Shown: positions 36,185 to 49,322, counted from the stretch's first letter. The stretch is 64,000 bases of DNA from Hymenolepis diminuta (GCA_900708905.1 CAADRB010000060.1:231450-295449), one strand, 5' to 3'. The notes: a model not told the origin generated them from the sequence alone. Numbers and translations: made by a program.

Positions 36185-39100
36185 ATTAATGAGTAGTTGT
36201 CAATATGAAATTTATTGGAATGACGGCAAAGTGAGTATTGAAGGTTTCGATATCTAATAGCAGTTTCTTTCTCAAGTTCCATTAAAGATCGTTACGACTC
36301 TGTACCAATCAAGTTTAATATCCGCTAAATGTATAATCGTTCAATAGAGCCAAATTGCAGTAAGACACCCTGGCATTCAAACTCATTGAAGAAGTTTCGT
36401 AATTAACTCAATTGCATCCTTATATAGCTGGAAACTACTCAGAATTTAGGACGAGGAAAGTAGAAGACTTGTTGGGAAAATAAATGTACTCATATTGAGT
36501 TGGGTATAGGATGAATGATTGGCTGACTGGTTGACTAATACCGGTAGCGACGGTTTCTTCACATATCCAAGTCTGAGAGTGGAAGTCCAACAATCAATAG
36601 TTCAGTTCATGGGTTATGACCTTACGAGTACACCGAGAGTACTCTCAGTGCACTTGATCGAGAGCCCCGAGTGCTAACGGCGCTTGATTTAAGTAGGCAG
36701 AAAGTTTACATTCTATCACCGTTCAAGATGACCAGACTTAATCACGTTAATGGAATGCACACAGTTAACGTCAATCAACAGATCATCTTTAAAGTATTTG
36801 AAAATAAATATTATTCGATTATTATGTATAAAAAGCGCTTCCAATTCAACATGTCCCTTCCTTTAAAATCGACCATAAAATCAATTTTCATGAATTTTGT
36901 GCTAATCGCAAATTACCCCAAATAAGTTTTAATTTGTTGTGAAAAAGGTGATTGAATTAAATTTTCTTTAAAAATTATAACCCAGAGATTTGTATTTTCA
37001 GTGGCAATTATCCGCGCGAAGGGACTTAGAAGCAGATCTTTCAAATATAACTTTATGCAATTTCAAGAGTGTTTCCTTAGATAAGTGGTTATTATGAGTT
37101 ATCGCGACAGGAAAATTAGCTTCATTTGCCACAAGATTATTGGCATCTAAAACAGTCACTTCAAACTGACTTAATGCTTATTAAACAGTCGAAAGTCAGT
37201 CTTGTCATATGTAGCGGATGCTACACCAATAATTCTTTTGCTAAACCTAAGTAATCCTCCTAGCAGTCCAAATAGCCTCTAGTAGAGTCCTCTATTATCA
37301 ATTCATTCCCAAATTAGCTAAGCTATGCCCAAAATGGTAAGAACCGGTAAGATGCTGAATGAGAGGGTTTATCGACCACTTCGTTGCCTCTTTTTATCAA
37401 TGCTTAGTCATTAAATACAAAACCATGCTGGGCTGCAGGGATCTTGATTGCTGATTGGTTGGGGAGGTCTCTGCACACACGCCGCGCTTGATCTCAACGC
37501 GACCGGTTACATGGCCGCACTTCCCGTGGTGAGCTCTAGCGCACATGATTCAATCAGCCTTGTTAGCGTTGTGAACCCCTCCGGTTATTTTTGCGTTCAA
37601 TCCTTAAGAAATTAAATAGCGACAATATTATGAAGGATACCGTGAATCAATGGATAGGTAAAAATATTAACGAATTGAGGTGCTCCTGCAGTTATTCTAC
37701 ACTTGAGGAGGATATTGTTAGATGTGAAACCATTGCATCGAGAATTCTATTTGGTATCAGCATTATAACCAACCCAAAACTTGATGGAAAACCGTGAATT
37801 CAATCTCTGTTGAACCCGAACTATCACTCGCGATATATGATGCTATCTTACTAACACCATCTGTTCCATATTCCAGTTTTGGGGATATAACTTGATAGGT
37901 ACAGAATTTTAAACCCTGATGCATAATTTCTCTGATAGAACAGCATAGTAAATGCCTTACGTTTGATAACCCTTGACTTCGGTGACTTCACAAACATATT
38001 TCTGATCAGATTTGATCCAATAAGCCGACGATTTACGAAGTATTATCACTAAGCAAGTATCTACTTGAAGAAATCTTTCAATTAGTTCAATAAATTGGTT
38101 TGTATCCCTCAAATTAATAATGAAAAGTTGGTTGATCACTTGGTTTCATGACGAAATAAGGTCAGTGGAATTGAACACAGCAGAATTCTTTCTATTCAGC
38201 TCGCCCTAGAGATTATTTTATAAAAATGGTAAATAAAATGCTGAAATCTTACAGTCAAAATTTCATTTCTTGTTAAACTACTTACTCACTTTGGAGGCAA
38301 TTTTAAACCTAACGGTTATTGCCTTCCCTTCTAAGGTCCAATTCTTCCTTCTACTCCCTCCCTCCACTCTCATTTTCTCGTCTTGCCAGATGGACCAGTT
38401 CCTCTGCTTCACTCAAGGTTTTCTCATTTTGGAAAGGCTGCTATTTTCTACCAATCTTTAAGAAGTCAGATTTTGTAATGAGATATCTCTATGCCTCACT
38501 TGTTCGGGTTCCTAAGGAAGCTTAACTGGCGAAATTTAGTGTTCCTTTCGAATCAAGACAGTCTTTATAAGAAAACAGCTGTAGGATTCAATCCACTGTG
38601 ATATCTTCCGTAATCGATTTTAAATTTTGTTCGAAGTTCGCTTCTTCTTGACGGACCAAATAAGTAAGTTTTATCTCATCGATACCTTTCTCTGGGATAT
38701 GGTTCTAGCTTACTTAATCCTGGTATTGGCTTTATGAATTTTAGCTTCTATGGTATTTTTATCGGAAAATCCCAAAATTAGTAAATTTTTTGGAACTGAT
38801 TTATCAGATTGCTAAGTCCCATCTTAAATACCCATAAATTTCATTAAATTAAATATCTACGGAACCAAATCATCGAATCAAAGTCGTTAAAAGTGATTTT
38901 TCGATTTAAGGAAATGAAGGAGAATGTAAAATTCGATCATTTCAATCCCAGAAACCATATTCCGTTATATCAGGTTGTAACGGAAGTTCCGTCCATTTTT
39001 TAATTTAAATTAAAGTGAAAATTTTGTCAAAAATACATCTATTTAGTGTTCAGCATAGTCAACATTTATATTAATTACATCTTTCCATCTTGTCATAAGC

Positions 39101-42100
39101 TTTCTCCTTCCTCCTTCATAGAATTTAGCCAATTTGAACTCAAAAAAGAAGCTAGCTTCTTCTTTTCGACCTCTTCCCTTGAAGTAAGCCTTCTTCCTAT
39201 CAAATGATTCTGCAAGCTCCTGAAAAGATGACAACGGTTGATGCGTGATTGGGAGAATATGGTGGGTGATGCATGACTTCCCAGTCAAATTTTTCAACGA
39301 GATTTTTGGTTGCTCTCGAAGTGGGGGGTCTGGAACTGTCATGTTGCAGAATCACTCCTTTTCGATTGATCAAAGAAGGCCGTCTTTCCTGCCGTTAACT
39401 GCCTTTAAACGAGTCAGCTGCTGACGGTAAACTTCAGATATTATTGTTTGATTGTCCCTCATTAGTTCATAATAAACAATTCCCTTCAAATCCCACCATA
39501 CACACACACACACAAAAGAATTTTCTTCAAGTACAATCCACTTCTTACTTTTAGAATGGACTCGTTGTGAAACGCGACTTAGCCACTGTCTTTTGCCTTT
39601 TCATTTCCCTGTATATGGTCATATGGCGGCTTAGGCGAAAGGTTTTGCTCAGTTCTCTAGTAGTGCAGGTTGGATTTTCATCAATGGCAACTTGCAATTG
39701 CTCAGACTTGAATTTTTTGAGCATCCTACTCCCGGTTCATCTTTCAGACTGAAGTCATCCTTTTTGAAACCGCCGGAGGGGGGGGGGGAGGGAGAGAATC
39801 GATGGGCGCGTTTAGACATGTCAGACAAGGGTTATGCGTCATAGACACATAAATGAGGTCACTCCAACCTTGTGGGCGAAAAACCGAAGTATTGTCATAG
39901 AGAATGCGAATAAAAGGTAATTATGGGAATGCATAGAGAGTTATCCTTCAATTATTACCAGTAGTAGTAACGGAATAAGATAAAGTACGAAATTGAGGGT
40001 AACTTTGTGTTGATTATTTCCTTAACTTTATGCATAAAACATATCGAAATATTAAATTGTTACTCCCCGATAATCTTCCTTTCACAATACTGTTCCACGT
40101 ATCATGCTGATGGGATTGACATCATATGAGTAAAAACTAGGTTCCATTTTAATAAATGGAAATAGATTTTACACCTTCGAACTTGAGTTAACGCTTATGA
40201 GCTCTGATAAGTTTGAGCGACTTCATATCTATGTATTTGGCTTGAGGTAACTAAAAAATTATATTTGACTTGGTCGATGACTCTTTATGCGTCTTCTAAT
40301 ATTACTCTTTAGTCACATTCTTTAAGAAAATACGTTGATTTTTCGCTTTTGTGACCCCATGACTCAATCCCATCTGTCACGACTAGACGCCTTTGTCGAT
40401 TTTCCTCTTTTTTATTACCGTCCCTTTTCATATAAAATACACCTGCGCTTATACCTCACATGCGTCCAAGCCCAGGTGATTTGTCACTTATATGCAGATA
40501 CGCTTCACTCCCATCTCCTCTCACCCTCATCTCTCTTACTCTCTCGAATCCTCATTGTAGTTTATTCAAAAGATTTTGACTTATTTAACTCGTTGTATCC
40601 TACTTTTTGGAAGTGTTGTTTGTTGTGGTTAGCTGGTAGCTAAAGTCTTAGTTTCGATGATCTGGTTCTGATTCATTAGCTCCAACAGCCTTAACCCTTC
40701 ATTAAAAGCTCTGAAATTTGGTTGACTGAATATTCAAGGTGTTATAAAGGGAGAGAGTCTATCGAGGCCACATCGGTCGGATAAAATGGAATAACTCAAG
40801 TCACTCATGTCGTCATAACAGTTCGGAGGTGACAGGCAATTTATTTATAAGTAAATTAGGCTTATATAGAAAACACTTCTTCATTAGACGTCTATAATGC
40901 CCCGTTGTCGGAGTCTCGGAGTGATAATAGACACCTGTTTGGGTATCTATGTGCAAACACACAAACACACAGCGGGACCATCTGTGGACATTATAGTCGA
41001 GATCCTATCGCCAGTCAATCATTTCTGATCACCAGGTCCTGCTGGCTATAGCACAAGGACTGACCAAAATAGCTCATATTCAAGTTTGTTCTCTCGCAGT
41101 CCAAATACGTAAAAATGTATTGAACTATACTAGTTTAGCATAAATATTTTCCACAATTATTATCGCTAACGACTTAGAATGCCCAATCTGTGGATGTCCA
41201 TCAGAATGTTGAAGCCAAATTCAATGCGACCCTCTCAAGAATACCTTTTCAGAAAGCAGCAAAATACGATATCACACCTACATGTGAGCTGTACAGGGAA
41301 GAAGAATCCTGAATCACATATATCAAAGATTCCTACCCTTTCTACAGATTACAACCTCATAGCTAGGTTATTTATAATTAAACGGATGTATTTTCTATTA
41401 TAGGTTGTATGACCCTCTTGTTCGGTGTTTGATGACGTCCTCAAGATGACCAATTGTTCGAGATATAATTAAGTTCCTTACCTTATTGGAAAAAATATAG
41501 CCAAGTAATAAGCGTAATATTTCGATATTTGCTGAAGAATGTTGACAATGTTCCGATTAGTCAAGAAATGTTAAACTGATTGAATTGGAGAGTCCTACAT
41601 TTTGTGAAAATTAACTACTATTGTTTAATAATAAATAAATGTACATCACGTAGCATATTGTAACAAATGCGGGGATTATAAATTTAATTAAAATTACTCT
41701 GTTTTGTGGATTTAAACAATAGATATATGAAAAGTGGGCGCGCATTTTGCATTAATCATTGAAATGTTATTTGATTTATAAAATACCGAGTTAGTAATTT
41801 GATCAATTACGTCATTTTAATGAGTAAGAAGCACTCACAGATTATTGCTGTGGGGAATTCAGTAAGTGCTTCCATAAACTTAACTTTTTCAAAATTTTAT
41901 TCTGAATGTATTTTATGCCCGAAGTATTATTCTAAAAGGTATATTTTGAGTGGATACAGGCTTCACCATCTGCAATTACATTTATTTCTATTATCATCCA
42001 CAAAGATGCAATTCAAAAATTAAACACTTTGAGACTGATTATTTAAAAGGTAGCTTTATTGCCTTGCATTCAACATCGTGCTTGTCAAACGCCAAGGCCT

Positions 42101-45100
42101 CAACAACCCCCTCCTTCCTCTCTTAATTTCTTAATCATTTTACATTTACCAATAAAATCACAGTTGGATACCATTCTGCTTTCTAACCAATCCAAAAAAT
42201 TCTAACAAAATTCGAACTACAAATATTTTGTGTAATTTCACCCCTGACCGAACTTCTATCTAATTCTCCTCTTCAACTCCCGTAGTAAGTTTATTCATCT
42301 AGCCGCTCTCTATCTGTATCTCCTCAAAAGCTACTGTTCCTAGCAATTCACCTGATTTCCACATTCATAGCATTATTTTCTCTTTGCCATCACGATCAGT
42401 CGGGAAAATTTTCGAAAATCACTTCAGCATGCGGTAAAACCCATCAAAAGATGTTTGGAATATTTTCCTGATAGCATCATTTCTGATAAAGATATGCCAA
42501 GATTCTTTTAAGTACGGGTTAGTCGAACCCTTCGTGAAGCGATAGGCGAATTTTCTCGCAAGAACAACCGACTTCGTGATATAAACTTTCCCACTTTTTC
42601 CGAGGGATTCAATGCCTGTGGTGAGGTCGGCTGATCAGGAAGCTATATGACTGTACGAGTATCAAGAAGTACTATGAGATTATTATCTTATCCGTTTCCA
42701 GAATTTAAAAAGTTCATAAATGACGTCTTTAGTTAGTGATACAGTCTTTCAGATTTGCCATTAGAAGCTAAATGGGAGGCAGTAGATCGTACTCTTTCCA
42801 TACCAAATCATGTGTACTTATCAGAAAAGGCGTATGAATCGAAGTGCTGTCCTTGATCAAAATTAATTTTTTGAGGAGAGCTATAGATCGCTATCCAGCA
42901 GTGGAGGAAGTTTGTTACAATCGAACTGGTTACAGTGTCAGTTAAAGAGATAGCCATTTTGTTGTCAGATATCCGTCAATATAATTAGAATCATAGTGAA
43001 ACTCATATCCCTTAGAGGATACTAGTGCTCCTGTTAGATTTATACGTGTGCGACGAAAATGTGCACTAGGGCTTATTAAACTATTCAAAGAATGAGTTAA
43101 TACGATTCGAAAATTTCCTTCTTACTCTCGCCGCTACTTCGAATTGATATAATATCCTTGCTAAGTATAAACCTATTTCTCACTCTTTTCGTGTCTAAAT
43201 ATGGTTTTACCTGTTTTGGTCAGTCGAAATTGGTGGCTCTCTAGTCCTGTCCATTAATAAACTAATGCGCCAGATAAAAGTCCTTCGCCATATTTTCACG
43301 TTTCGTACTGCGGCATAACAACTAATTCCGATTTTAAATTAGAACCATAATTAAGGTTTATTAAACCTAACATTTCAATTCATATTAACAAAGTGAGCAT
43401 GTCCCCGTCCATTCAGAAGGGTCAATCTTTTTACTAATTTCCGCTGAATTTTTGATAATTTCTTCCATATCTATCATCAGGCAGATAATAACAGTTAGTA
43501 ACTGACTAGATTAGGTGAAATTTTAAAATTAACCATGATGTAAATGTACAGCGAATGCGATGATTGACTGGTCAACAATTTCGTTAAATTGTGATTTAAA
43601 CAGTGATTTAAAAATAGCCAAGAATGGAAGAGGGCGAGCAAATTGTCAATGAGTGAAGTGGTGAGATGAAATTATATGAAGTAATCGAGAAGGCGATGAC
43701 AGAAATAATCGTAGAAATCAGTGAGATGAGATAAGCGATGATCGAAAGGAAAAGGGACAGAAGTTGATAACAGGATGATTGTGGAACTTTCAAATTGAGT
43801 AAGACTCTCCTGATGCTTGACCCTCCATTCCACTGTCTCAATTTACATTGTTAGAAGAAGTGTGCTGTCTTTTGTATTCTCGATGCTCAGATGTCAATAT
43901 CATGCACATCTCTAACGAATCTCCCTATCTATCTATCTCTCTATCTGTCTCTCTTTCATTCCATTTCTAATATCTTCAGATTCGATGTATAATACGTCAC
44001 CAGTGATATGTCTTAAGAAGTTCTCTCACAGATTCGGTCTTCGTCTGCTCTCCGATAGTATCCATGGTGGTAATTTGGGTGGTCTTATCCGATTGAAATG
44101 CACGACACATGTAGATTCTTGTCTGGAAAAGTACGAGTTTTGACAAGAAGCGAACTAAAAGATCGCTTAAAAGGAGTGAATTTGCGTGTAAGTGAGGTTC
44201 CTTTTCCTGTGGCCATTAAATTAGACTCAAAGGCACTTCCCTTTTTATCATTCTTGTACTCTTGATTCACCAAGATAATTAAAATTACATTCAATAACAC
44301 TTTCACATGAGATCTTTATACCGCGAATATACAGAATGGGGATTTGCCTAGTCTTATCTTTTAACACACGAATATAAAATAAATTTATGTTAAAAAGTGA
44401 TACAGTTTCTAATTTAATTGTTATTATCGTCAATTGAAATAAGGAAAAATTTTAAGTGTTCGAATTATGCAATAACTTCTGGTCTCGCAAATTGGAAATA
44501 TAGAAGGATAAAACAGAGTAGTTAAGTGGATTTCGAATAGGAGCTGTTTTTATGTTCGAATGTTAAGAGTCTTCCTTTATTTAAATTCTGATTCCATAAT
44601 GGGATAAAGTACTGTTAATCCTATCCGAATTTTGCAAAGCAAAATCTGGATGATTTACCCGTTGTTTTTTTGGGTGATAATCGGAGATAGTTGATTTGTT
44701 TGAATGGTTAATCATCCCACTTTGATATGTCTGTTTCGTCCTACTGTCATACGCTTACAGACAGGACTAGACGGGACAGCTCACGTGAATTAAACAAAAG
44801 GGTAGATGTCCTTCAAGTTCTTGTACACAGCTAAACGCATTAATCATTTTTCGCGTATTTTGATGAATTTATCTAGTATGCACTTGTAATGTCATTCAAG
44901 AGATCATTTTTACACAAATATTTTAAAGGACGCTTATTTTCTTTTCAGTTCTTTTTTCACAGAGGAGCTTTGAATTCAGAAGAGTAATAAAAAGGCTACC
45001 ATCTGATCGCAAAGTTCAGGTTAGTTGCACAGCCAATTTCTATTTTACAAACACATTGTCTCATAAATGCATTTTCCTTGAACTTGCAGACCACTCTCAT

Positions 45101-48100
45101 TAAAATTTGCACTTATACAATGTTTTACAACCGTGTAGACATGCATATGAATGCAACTACTATCCATGACACGCATTGTGTTTCACTAAACAAAACTTGA
45201 CTTTCGTGCCACGAATTCATAAAAATGGTTATGATATAAGCCTAATTGTTGTTTGAAAGAAGCAAAAGAGCCATTTCTAAATTGAACGATCAAATTGTGT
45301 GCTCAAATCATCTCACACAATCACGGTATAACGCTAATTACCAGGGCGTAATGTATATACATATATTAACATGCACTTCTTCAATGCAGCACCGAATTTT
45401 TTCGTGGCCTGCGCATGACGGTATTAATTGCAGTGAAGAAATGACAAAGACATAGAGAGAGAGAGAGAGAGCTTCCATGGTACTAAAAGAGTCATATTCT
45501 CTCATACATGCATTTTTGATCAATTATCGGTGAGTACCATAACTTATAGGCGGACATTGCAAGAACTAATGAAAGTTAACAGATTTGAATATACATGATT
45601 TAGTTGAGTAAAAATATAAAAATTGGCTAATTGGGGAATCGTATGTTAAAACAATGAAAAATTGATACAATTTATGCTTAAATGGTTTTTTACCATTAAT
45701 CTGTTGCATATTGTGAAATGTAAAATGATATTTAATTTATTAATAAAAAAATCAAGATGAAGGCAAGGTTTATTTTAAGGAGCTAAATAGGGTATCTTAG
45801 ATCTTGGAGCGTAAAATCTGTCAAATCTGTCACTCTTCTACCTTCTTATGATCTTGAAAGAAGGCCTGGCAGCGTTTATTTGAAAGAACTAGACACAGTT
45901 ATAGGAAAATGGAGGAAGATTATTCAGTTAGGCATTGATAGTTGGAGGCTGATGTGTTTTACAGTTTTTTGAATTGAAATTAACAACCACAGAAGAGCGT
46001 GAGGATAATGTCAGCAAATAGTGCAAACGGTTTATGAAGACGGATAAAATTTGTACTTTAAAGGTGACTCAGGAACAGCAATTTCTTCAATAATTCATAG
46101 TTCATACTTAGGTTTCAATGGAACGTAAAAGTTCTCAGGTAGATCCTTAGTCTCAAATCAGTTCGCTATGGTGTTATTTAATTCCATGACGGAAGAGCTT
46201 AATGATCCAAATACTCGTCCACGGAGCTTTTTTTCCTAATTGTCTTTTCCTTCTAAAATGTTCCTTTTTAAGCAGAATAGTTCCTATATGTGGTTCATTT
46301 GAACGTGACTAAGCTAACGGACAACCTTTTCTTTCATCAAAATGCCGACACACAACAAGTTTACAGAAAAATGCAAGGATTGTCATTCGGTTTTGAATAT
46401 CAATTAACTTAATAGATATGTGAAAAATAGGACTTTTTCAGCATCAAAGTCTAAGTATTCTGCCAATTTTGAAGCAGTGAACACTTCGGCGCATATCCAT
46501 GAAATAAGAGGTATATTCATAAATAGTAATTCACGATTGACAAAGCCTTCTTCATGTGGCGAAAACGGTAGATAGATAGAGTTGATCAGTAAATATTTTT
46601 TAATAATAAATATTTATTATTTGTCCAAATTAGGGGTTTGTTTCAATCTTCAAGGTCCATGTTACCGTTAAATTAATTTATTTTAGCATTTCTTTTTCAC
46701 AATTTAGTCAGGCCCTAACTTCAGTTATTTTCCTTCCATTCATCTTTACTCCCTTTGAAAATCGTGGCTCGTCTATGCTGCTGTAATAAACAGAAGTCTA
46801 GATTCTGCTGGTATGATATATCCGCACACAAGATATCACTAGATTACAGTTTACTAAGACCTGAGGGAGGAGAATAAATTTCCACTTACTCCGGAACGTT
46901 TTACTAACTCAAAAAAAGACTAAGCATATGAATACAAATCGTCTTCATATTGTCGATGTTGAATATCAAAGCGCCGCCGGACTGATGACAGTTTTTGTCT
47001 CGAGTAGCTGACAGACTTTGCATCCGCTTAAATATATGGATGACGGACGACTTAGAGACAAAATACGAATATTAGCTATCTAGAAACAAAACCATAACTT
47101 TTAGCTTTGTTTATTGGCAATCTGTCAATTCCCCATTGTAAATAAGGATCTGCTCCTCTCACCTAGCTTGAATGCATAATACCATGGAGTATTGAATGAC
47201 GTCAGATTCTTCGAAGAAGTGTACGATTGCAACTTAATGCCGTATTTAAGTATGAGCTTGGAATTTCAATTGAGCTAGAGGGTGAATGCAGGTCAATGGA
47301 TTGTCCGAAATGACTTTTTTTGGAATAAAAATTAAGTTAAAAAAGTATTAATTTAAATTATTCATTTTTTATTTAAAATATCTGAAAAGTGCAGTAGTAT
47401 TCGTAGCTCTTTAATACTGAAAGCAAAGTAAAGTTATTAAGCTACAAACAGAGATATTAAGTTCAAAGATTTTCTGGGGATATCGTTCCCATCTCTAAAT
47501 TTATAGAATAGTATGTTGGCATATGCAGTGATTTGCACGTTGCATGCATTTTCTTCTGGAAGTAAAAGTAGTAGCTGAACAATATGAGCTAACATAATTG
47601 TGACATATCAGAGCTTGGAAGAATCCACCCTAAGTTAAATGAACATTGACTAACGTTAACGCACAGAACATTCAAGAAGGCGCCAAGTGACAAATCAACA
47701 AATCACACCTGACTTAAATGAAATGTACTTTTAAAGTAGTTCATTAATATCTGGAAGACATCTCAGTTTCTTCGACTCTGTTTAGAAGGATTTAAGATCT
47801 ATACAGTCGTACGGATTGTGGAACTCTTTGCAGTTAACACTTTTCCACTGTTATGATGCAACCAGAATAAATCACGTCATCGACTAACATCTCTGCTACT
47901 CGAATAAAATGTATTCGAAGTGGACAAAGAGTTAATATTCTCTGGACTTTGCGAATACGAATTTTTTCAGGAAATGGAAGACAAGTCATAAAATTCCAAG
48001 ATTGGGACATAAAGTGGCGGTTCACATGCAAGAATTGAATAGTGCGCAACCTAAATCCAAAGATAAAACTTTATAAGATTCTTTGATGCTCTGAATTGAA

Positions 48101-48420
48101 CACAACACCCATTCGATCCTTTTCTCTTAACCCATATTAGATCATTTAACTTTTTCTAAGTTCAAATTCTCTTATCCAATCAAACGTTGTTATGCCATCT
48201 AGAATATTTAAATTCAAAACAAATTTACTTGCTCGATGAACTCGGTTTAATTCTTCGCTAAAGCTCGCATCATTCCACAAATTATCTTCTGTTATTTTTT
48301 TTCACTAGTGTCATAAATTATTCACTTTATAAAAGTTATCATTGTCTGATCGTCACGCCTTTTGCATTCAGGTGTATGAACAGGACCCATTCGCATATAA
48401 CTCCTTTAGAACCCGGGAAC
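36185..48420 (+). CDS. Candidate long gene of small exons, unknown function (partial exon set)
   Basis: Not recognised. Candidate exons: 36185-36230 (SSCQYEIYWNDGK, donor GTGAGT); 37002-37068 or slightly longer (WQLSARRDLEADLSNITLC..., acceptor TTGTATTTTCAG), which joins the previous exon in phase 0; 37286-37336 (LYYQFIPKLAKLCPK, donor GTAAGA); 44963-45019 (19 codons, RSFEFRRVIKRLPSDRKVQ, only phase 0 open, donor GTTAGT); 46112-46138 (27 bp); 46442-46510 (SKSKYSANFEAVNTSAHIHE, acceptor GACTTTTTCAG, phase 2 to 1); and 48372-48420 (VYEQDPFAYNSFRTRE, acceptor GCATTCAG, donor GTGAGT). A possible alternative first exon is 45477-45529 (ATG to GTGAGT). The mariner and gypsy relics would lie in its introns. 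Whether all exons belong to one gene is not shown. Confidence 0.3.
37337..38968. other. Presumed intron or intergenic sequence
   Basis: A locally GC-richer patch at 37430-37570 includes ATTGG (inverted CCAAT) and an ATG followed six codons later by GTGAGC (about 37512-37529), which could be a promoter with a tiny first exon, but this is weak. The open frame near 37600-37797 is unassigned. The remainder shows nothing. Confidence 0.3.
38971..39777 (-). mobile_element. Degenerate mariner-type transposon, transposase relic
   Basis: Minus-strand frames, interrupted by stops and shifts, show in order: FKKDDFSLKDEPG (the N-terminal W-F..F....D..L.D..R region), CVWWDLKGIVYYEL (start of the catalytic core end block), VILQHDSSRP (the LQHDNARPH motif, with the catalytic Asp kept), WEVMHHPPYSPN (the HPPYSPDLAPSD motif, broken after), and the C-terminal KFYEGGRRKLMTRWKDV. 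The last 99-residue open piece is 39043-39342. Downstream, 38971-39000 begins CAGGTTGTAACGGAAGTTCC next to TA, as mariner terminal repeats do. The other end is missing; sequence past 39777 is a G tract and then another repeat. A (CA)7 run at 39501-39514 sits inside the coding remnant. Not active. Confidence 0.7.
39778..39788 (+). repeat. Homopolymer G11
   Basis: Eleven G in a row at the junction between the mariner relic and the repeat at 39790-39960. Length may be unreliable in an assembly. Confidence 0.7.
39790..39960 (+). repeat. Partial diverged copy of the 337-bp dispersed repeat family
   Basis: Shares CGTTTAGACATG, GGGCGAAAAACCGAAG-like, ATAGAGAATGCGAAT-like and GGGAATGCATAGAGAG with 11940-12080, and the GGTAATT...ATGCAT.GAGAG.CAT/TAT end with 53205-53240. 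It abuts the truncated mariner end. Confidence 0.55.
40312..40648 (-). repeat. 337-bp inverted duplicate, copy 1 (pair with 52866-53202)
   Basis: The reverse complement of 52866-53202 aligns over 337 bp with no gap and, by reading, almost no mismatch (one clear G/T difference near 40612). Beyond 40648 a 15-bp insertion is followed by recognisable but diverged continuation; beyond 40312 similarity drops. The shared 102-codon frame is a by-product of identity: it is T-rich and shows no domain. Confidence 0.9.
40649..42379. other. Presumed intron or intergenic sequence
   Basis: A frame at 41176-41215 reads ECPICGCPSEC, suggestive of a zinc-binding remnant, but it meets a stop at once. A short exon-like piece starts after TTTTCTATTATAG at 41404. 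Neither can be assigned. The rest is AT-rich. Confidence 0.3.
42380..43080 (-). mobile_element. Degenerate Ty3/gypsy LTR retrotransposon, integrase relic
   Basis: Minus strand, from about 43065 down: INLTGALVSSKGYEF matches the start of the integrase catalytic core (normally D-L-x-GPLP-S), but the first catalytic Asp is replaced by Asn; then SLTDTVTSSIVTNFL, the block INFDQGQHFDSYAF with the second catalytic Asp, and ASHLASNGKSERL with the catalytic Glu at the usual D35E distance. In-frame stops interrupt it (for example after YAFSDKYT and after SERLYH), and the frame decays toward 42400. Neither LTR was recognised, and no gag or reverse transcriptase was seen upstream. A dead fragment. Confidence 0.75.
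43584..44245 (+). repeat. 662-bp direct repeat, copy 1 (pair with 51215-51876)
   Basis: Aligns at a constant offset of 7,631 bp with 51215-51876; every stretch I compared was identical. Begins TTAAATTGTGATTTAAACAG and ends AGGCACTTCCCTTTT. It contains a CTAT/CTCT microsatellite (about 43926-43960). The flanks differ at once on both sides. No target-site duplication or inverted ends seen. Short frames inside it are identical only because the DNA is. Confidence 0.93.
44246..44962. other. Presumed intron or intergenic sequence
   Basis: Nothing recognised between the direct repeat and the candidate exon 44963-45019. Confidence 0.4.
45454..45471 (+). repeat. (AG)9 microsatellite
   Basis: Simple dinucleotide run just upstream of the ATG of the candidate alternative first exon 45477-45529. 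Confidence 0.8.
46780..47040 (+). repeat. Diverged three-copy dispersed repeat, copy 2
   Basis: Ordered blocks shared with 27890-28145: GATATATCCGCACACAAGAT, ATCACTAGATTACAGTTTAC, TATGAATACAAATCGTCTTC, GCCGCCGGACTGATGACAG. The last two match 57380-57470. Confidence 0.5.
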
Positions 48421-49322
48421 GTGAGTCTATTTTACTTCTCCTCGTCGTCGAAGGAGATCTTAAGACTTAATTTGTATTCTGAATTTCCATATGGACAGTC
48501 ATGATGCCATAGTGGTCAAATAGGAAAAATATTCCTCAAAATAAAACTTCCTTTCGGTTCTCTCCCTACATTTGACGAGAGACTTCCTTCCGTCGCACTC
48601 ATCGTAATCACCTATCGGGGCCATAAGGGTCCGGATGTCCTGCTGTCATAGTTTCCGTGATTATCTGTCTAGCATACACATGTGACTCCCTGTCATCATT
48701 CCCGTTGTGATAACTGTCGAGGATGTGGAGACCACTTTTTACACTCCATCGAGCCCTAACTAAACCATACAAAACCCCGTTTGAAAATGTACGCTTCATC
48801 CATTATCTGCCACTCGGATATTCTTTACCTCAAACGCTTCTCCCGCTCCTGGTTCATGGTTCTCTGTAAATAAACTCTGCTCACCCAATGTCTTATCTTT
48901 CCTCTTCTTGATCCCGTGTCTCAGTGAAGATTGGTAGAAGATACAATGTATGACCTGACGAGTAGCTAGGAGAAAGTTAGATAGATTTGCTGCTGAATAT
49001 AGCCTTCAACAATGTAATGTACTGCAGACTATGGACATACATCCGTTTCTTCAGGGACTCTGGAGTATCATGTAAATAGAGCCGTTCAATTCAAATTTCG
49101 AGCAATCAGTGTTTGTTTTACAAGCTGTTTCTTCCGCTTTCCTATATTTTTCTACGTTGAGCAGAGGAATGGATTAATAAACCCGACTGACTGCTAGACA
49201 TCCACTCAGATAAATAGAATTTATAAAATTTCAACAAAATTAAAGTCAGTATCATCTTTAAATAGGATTTGAAAAAAAGATACAAGTAAGGTTATAGAAA
49301 GTATACGATTGCATTATTCACA
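48421..49322. other. Downstream flank of ATP1B
   Basis: Includes the ATP1B 3' UTR on the minus strand. I did not find a clear AATAAA within 150 bp of the stop. 48500-48900 is somewhat less AT-rich but shows no supported exon. Confidence 0.4.

Noticed and set aside
40335..40643. 102-codon frame repeated at 52871-53179
   Set aside because: Lies fully within the near-identical 337-bp repeat; the diverged copy at 11.6-12.1 kb does not keep the frame open.
43608..43841. 77-codon frame present identically at 51239-51472
   Set aside because: Conservation is explained by the 662-bp DNA repeat; composition is low-complexity Leu/Ile/Ser with no domain, so there is no evidence of a protein.
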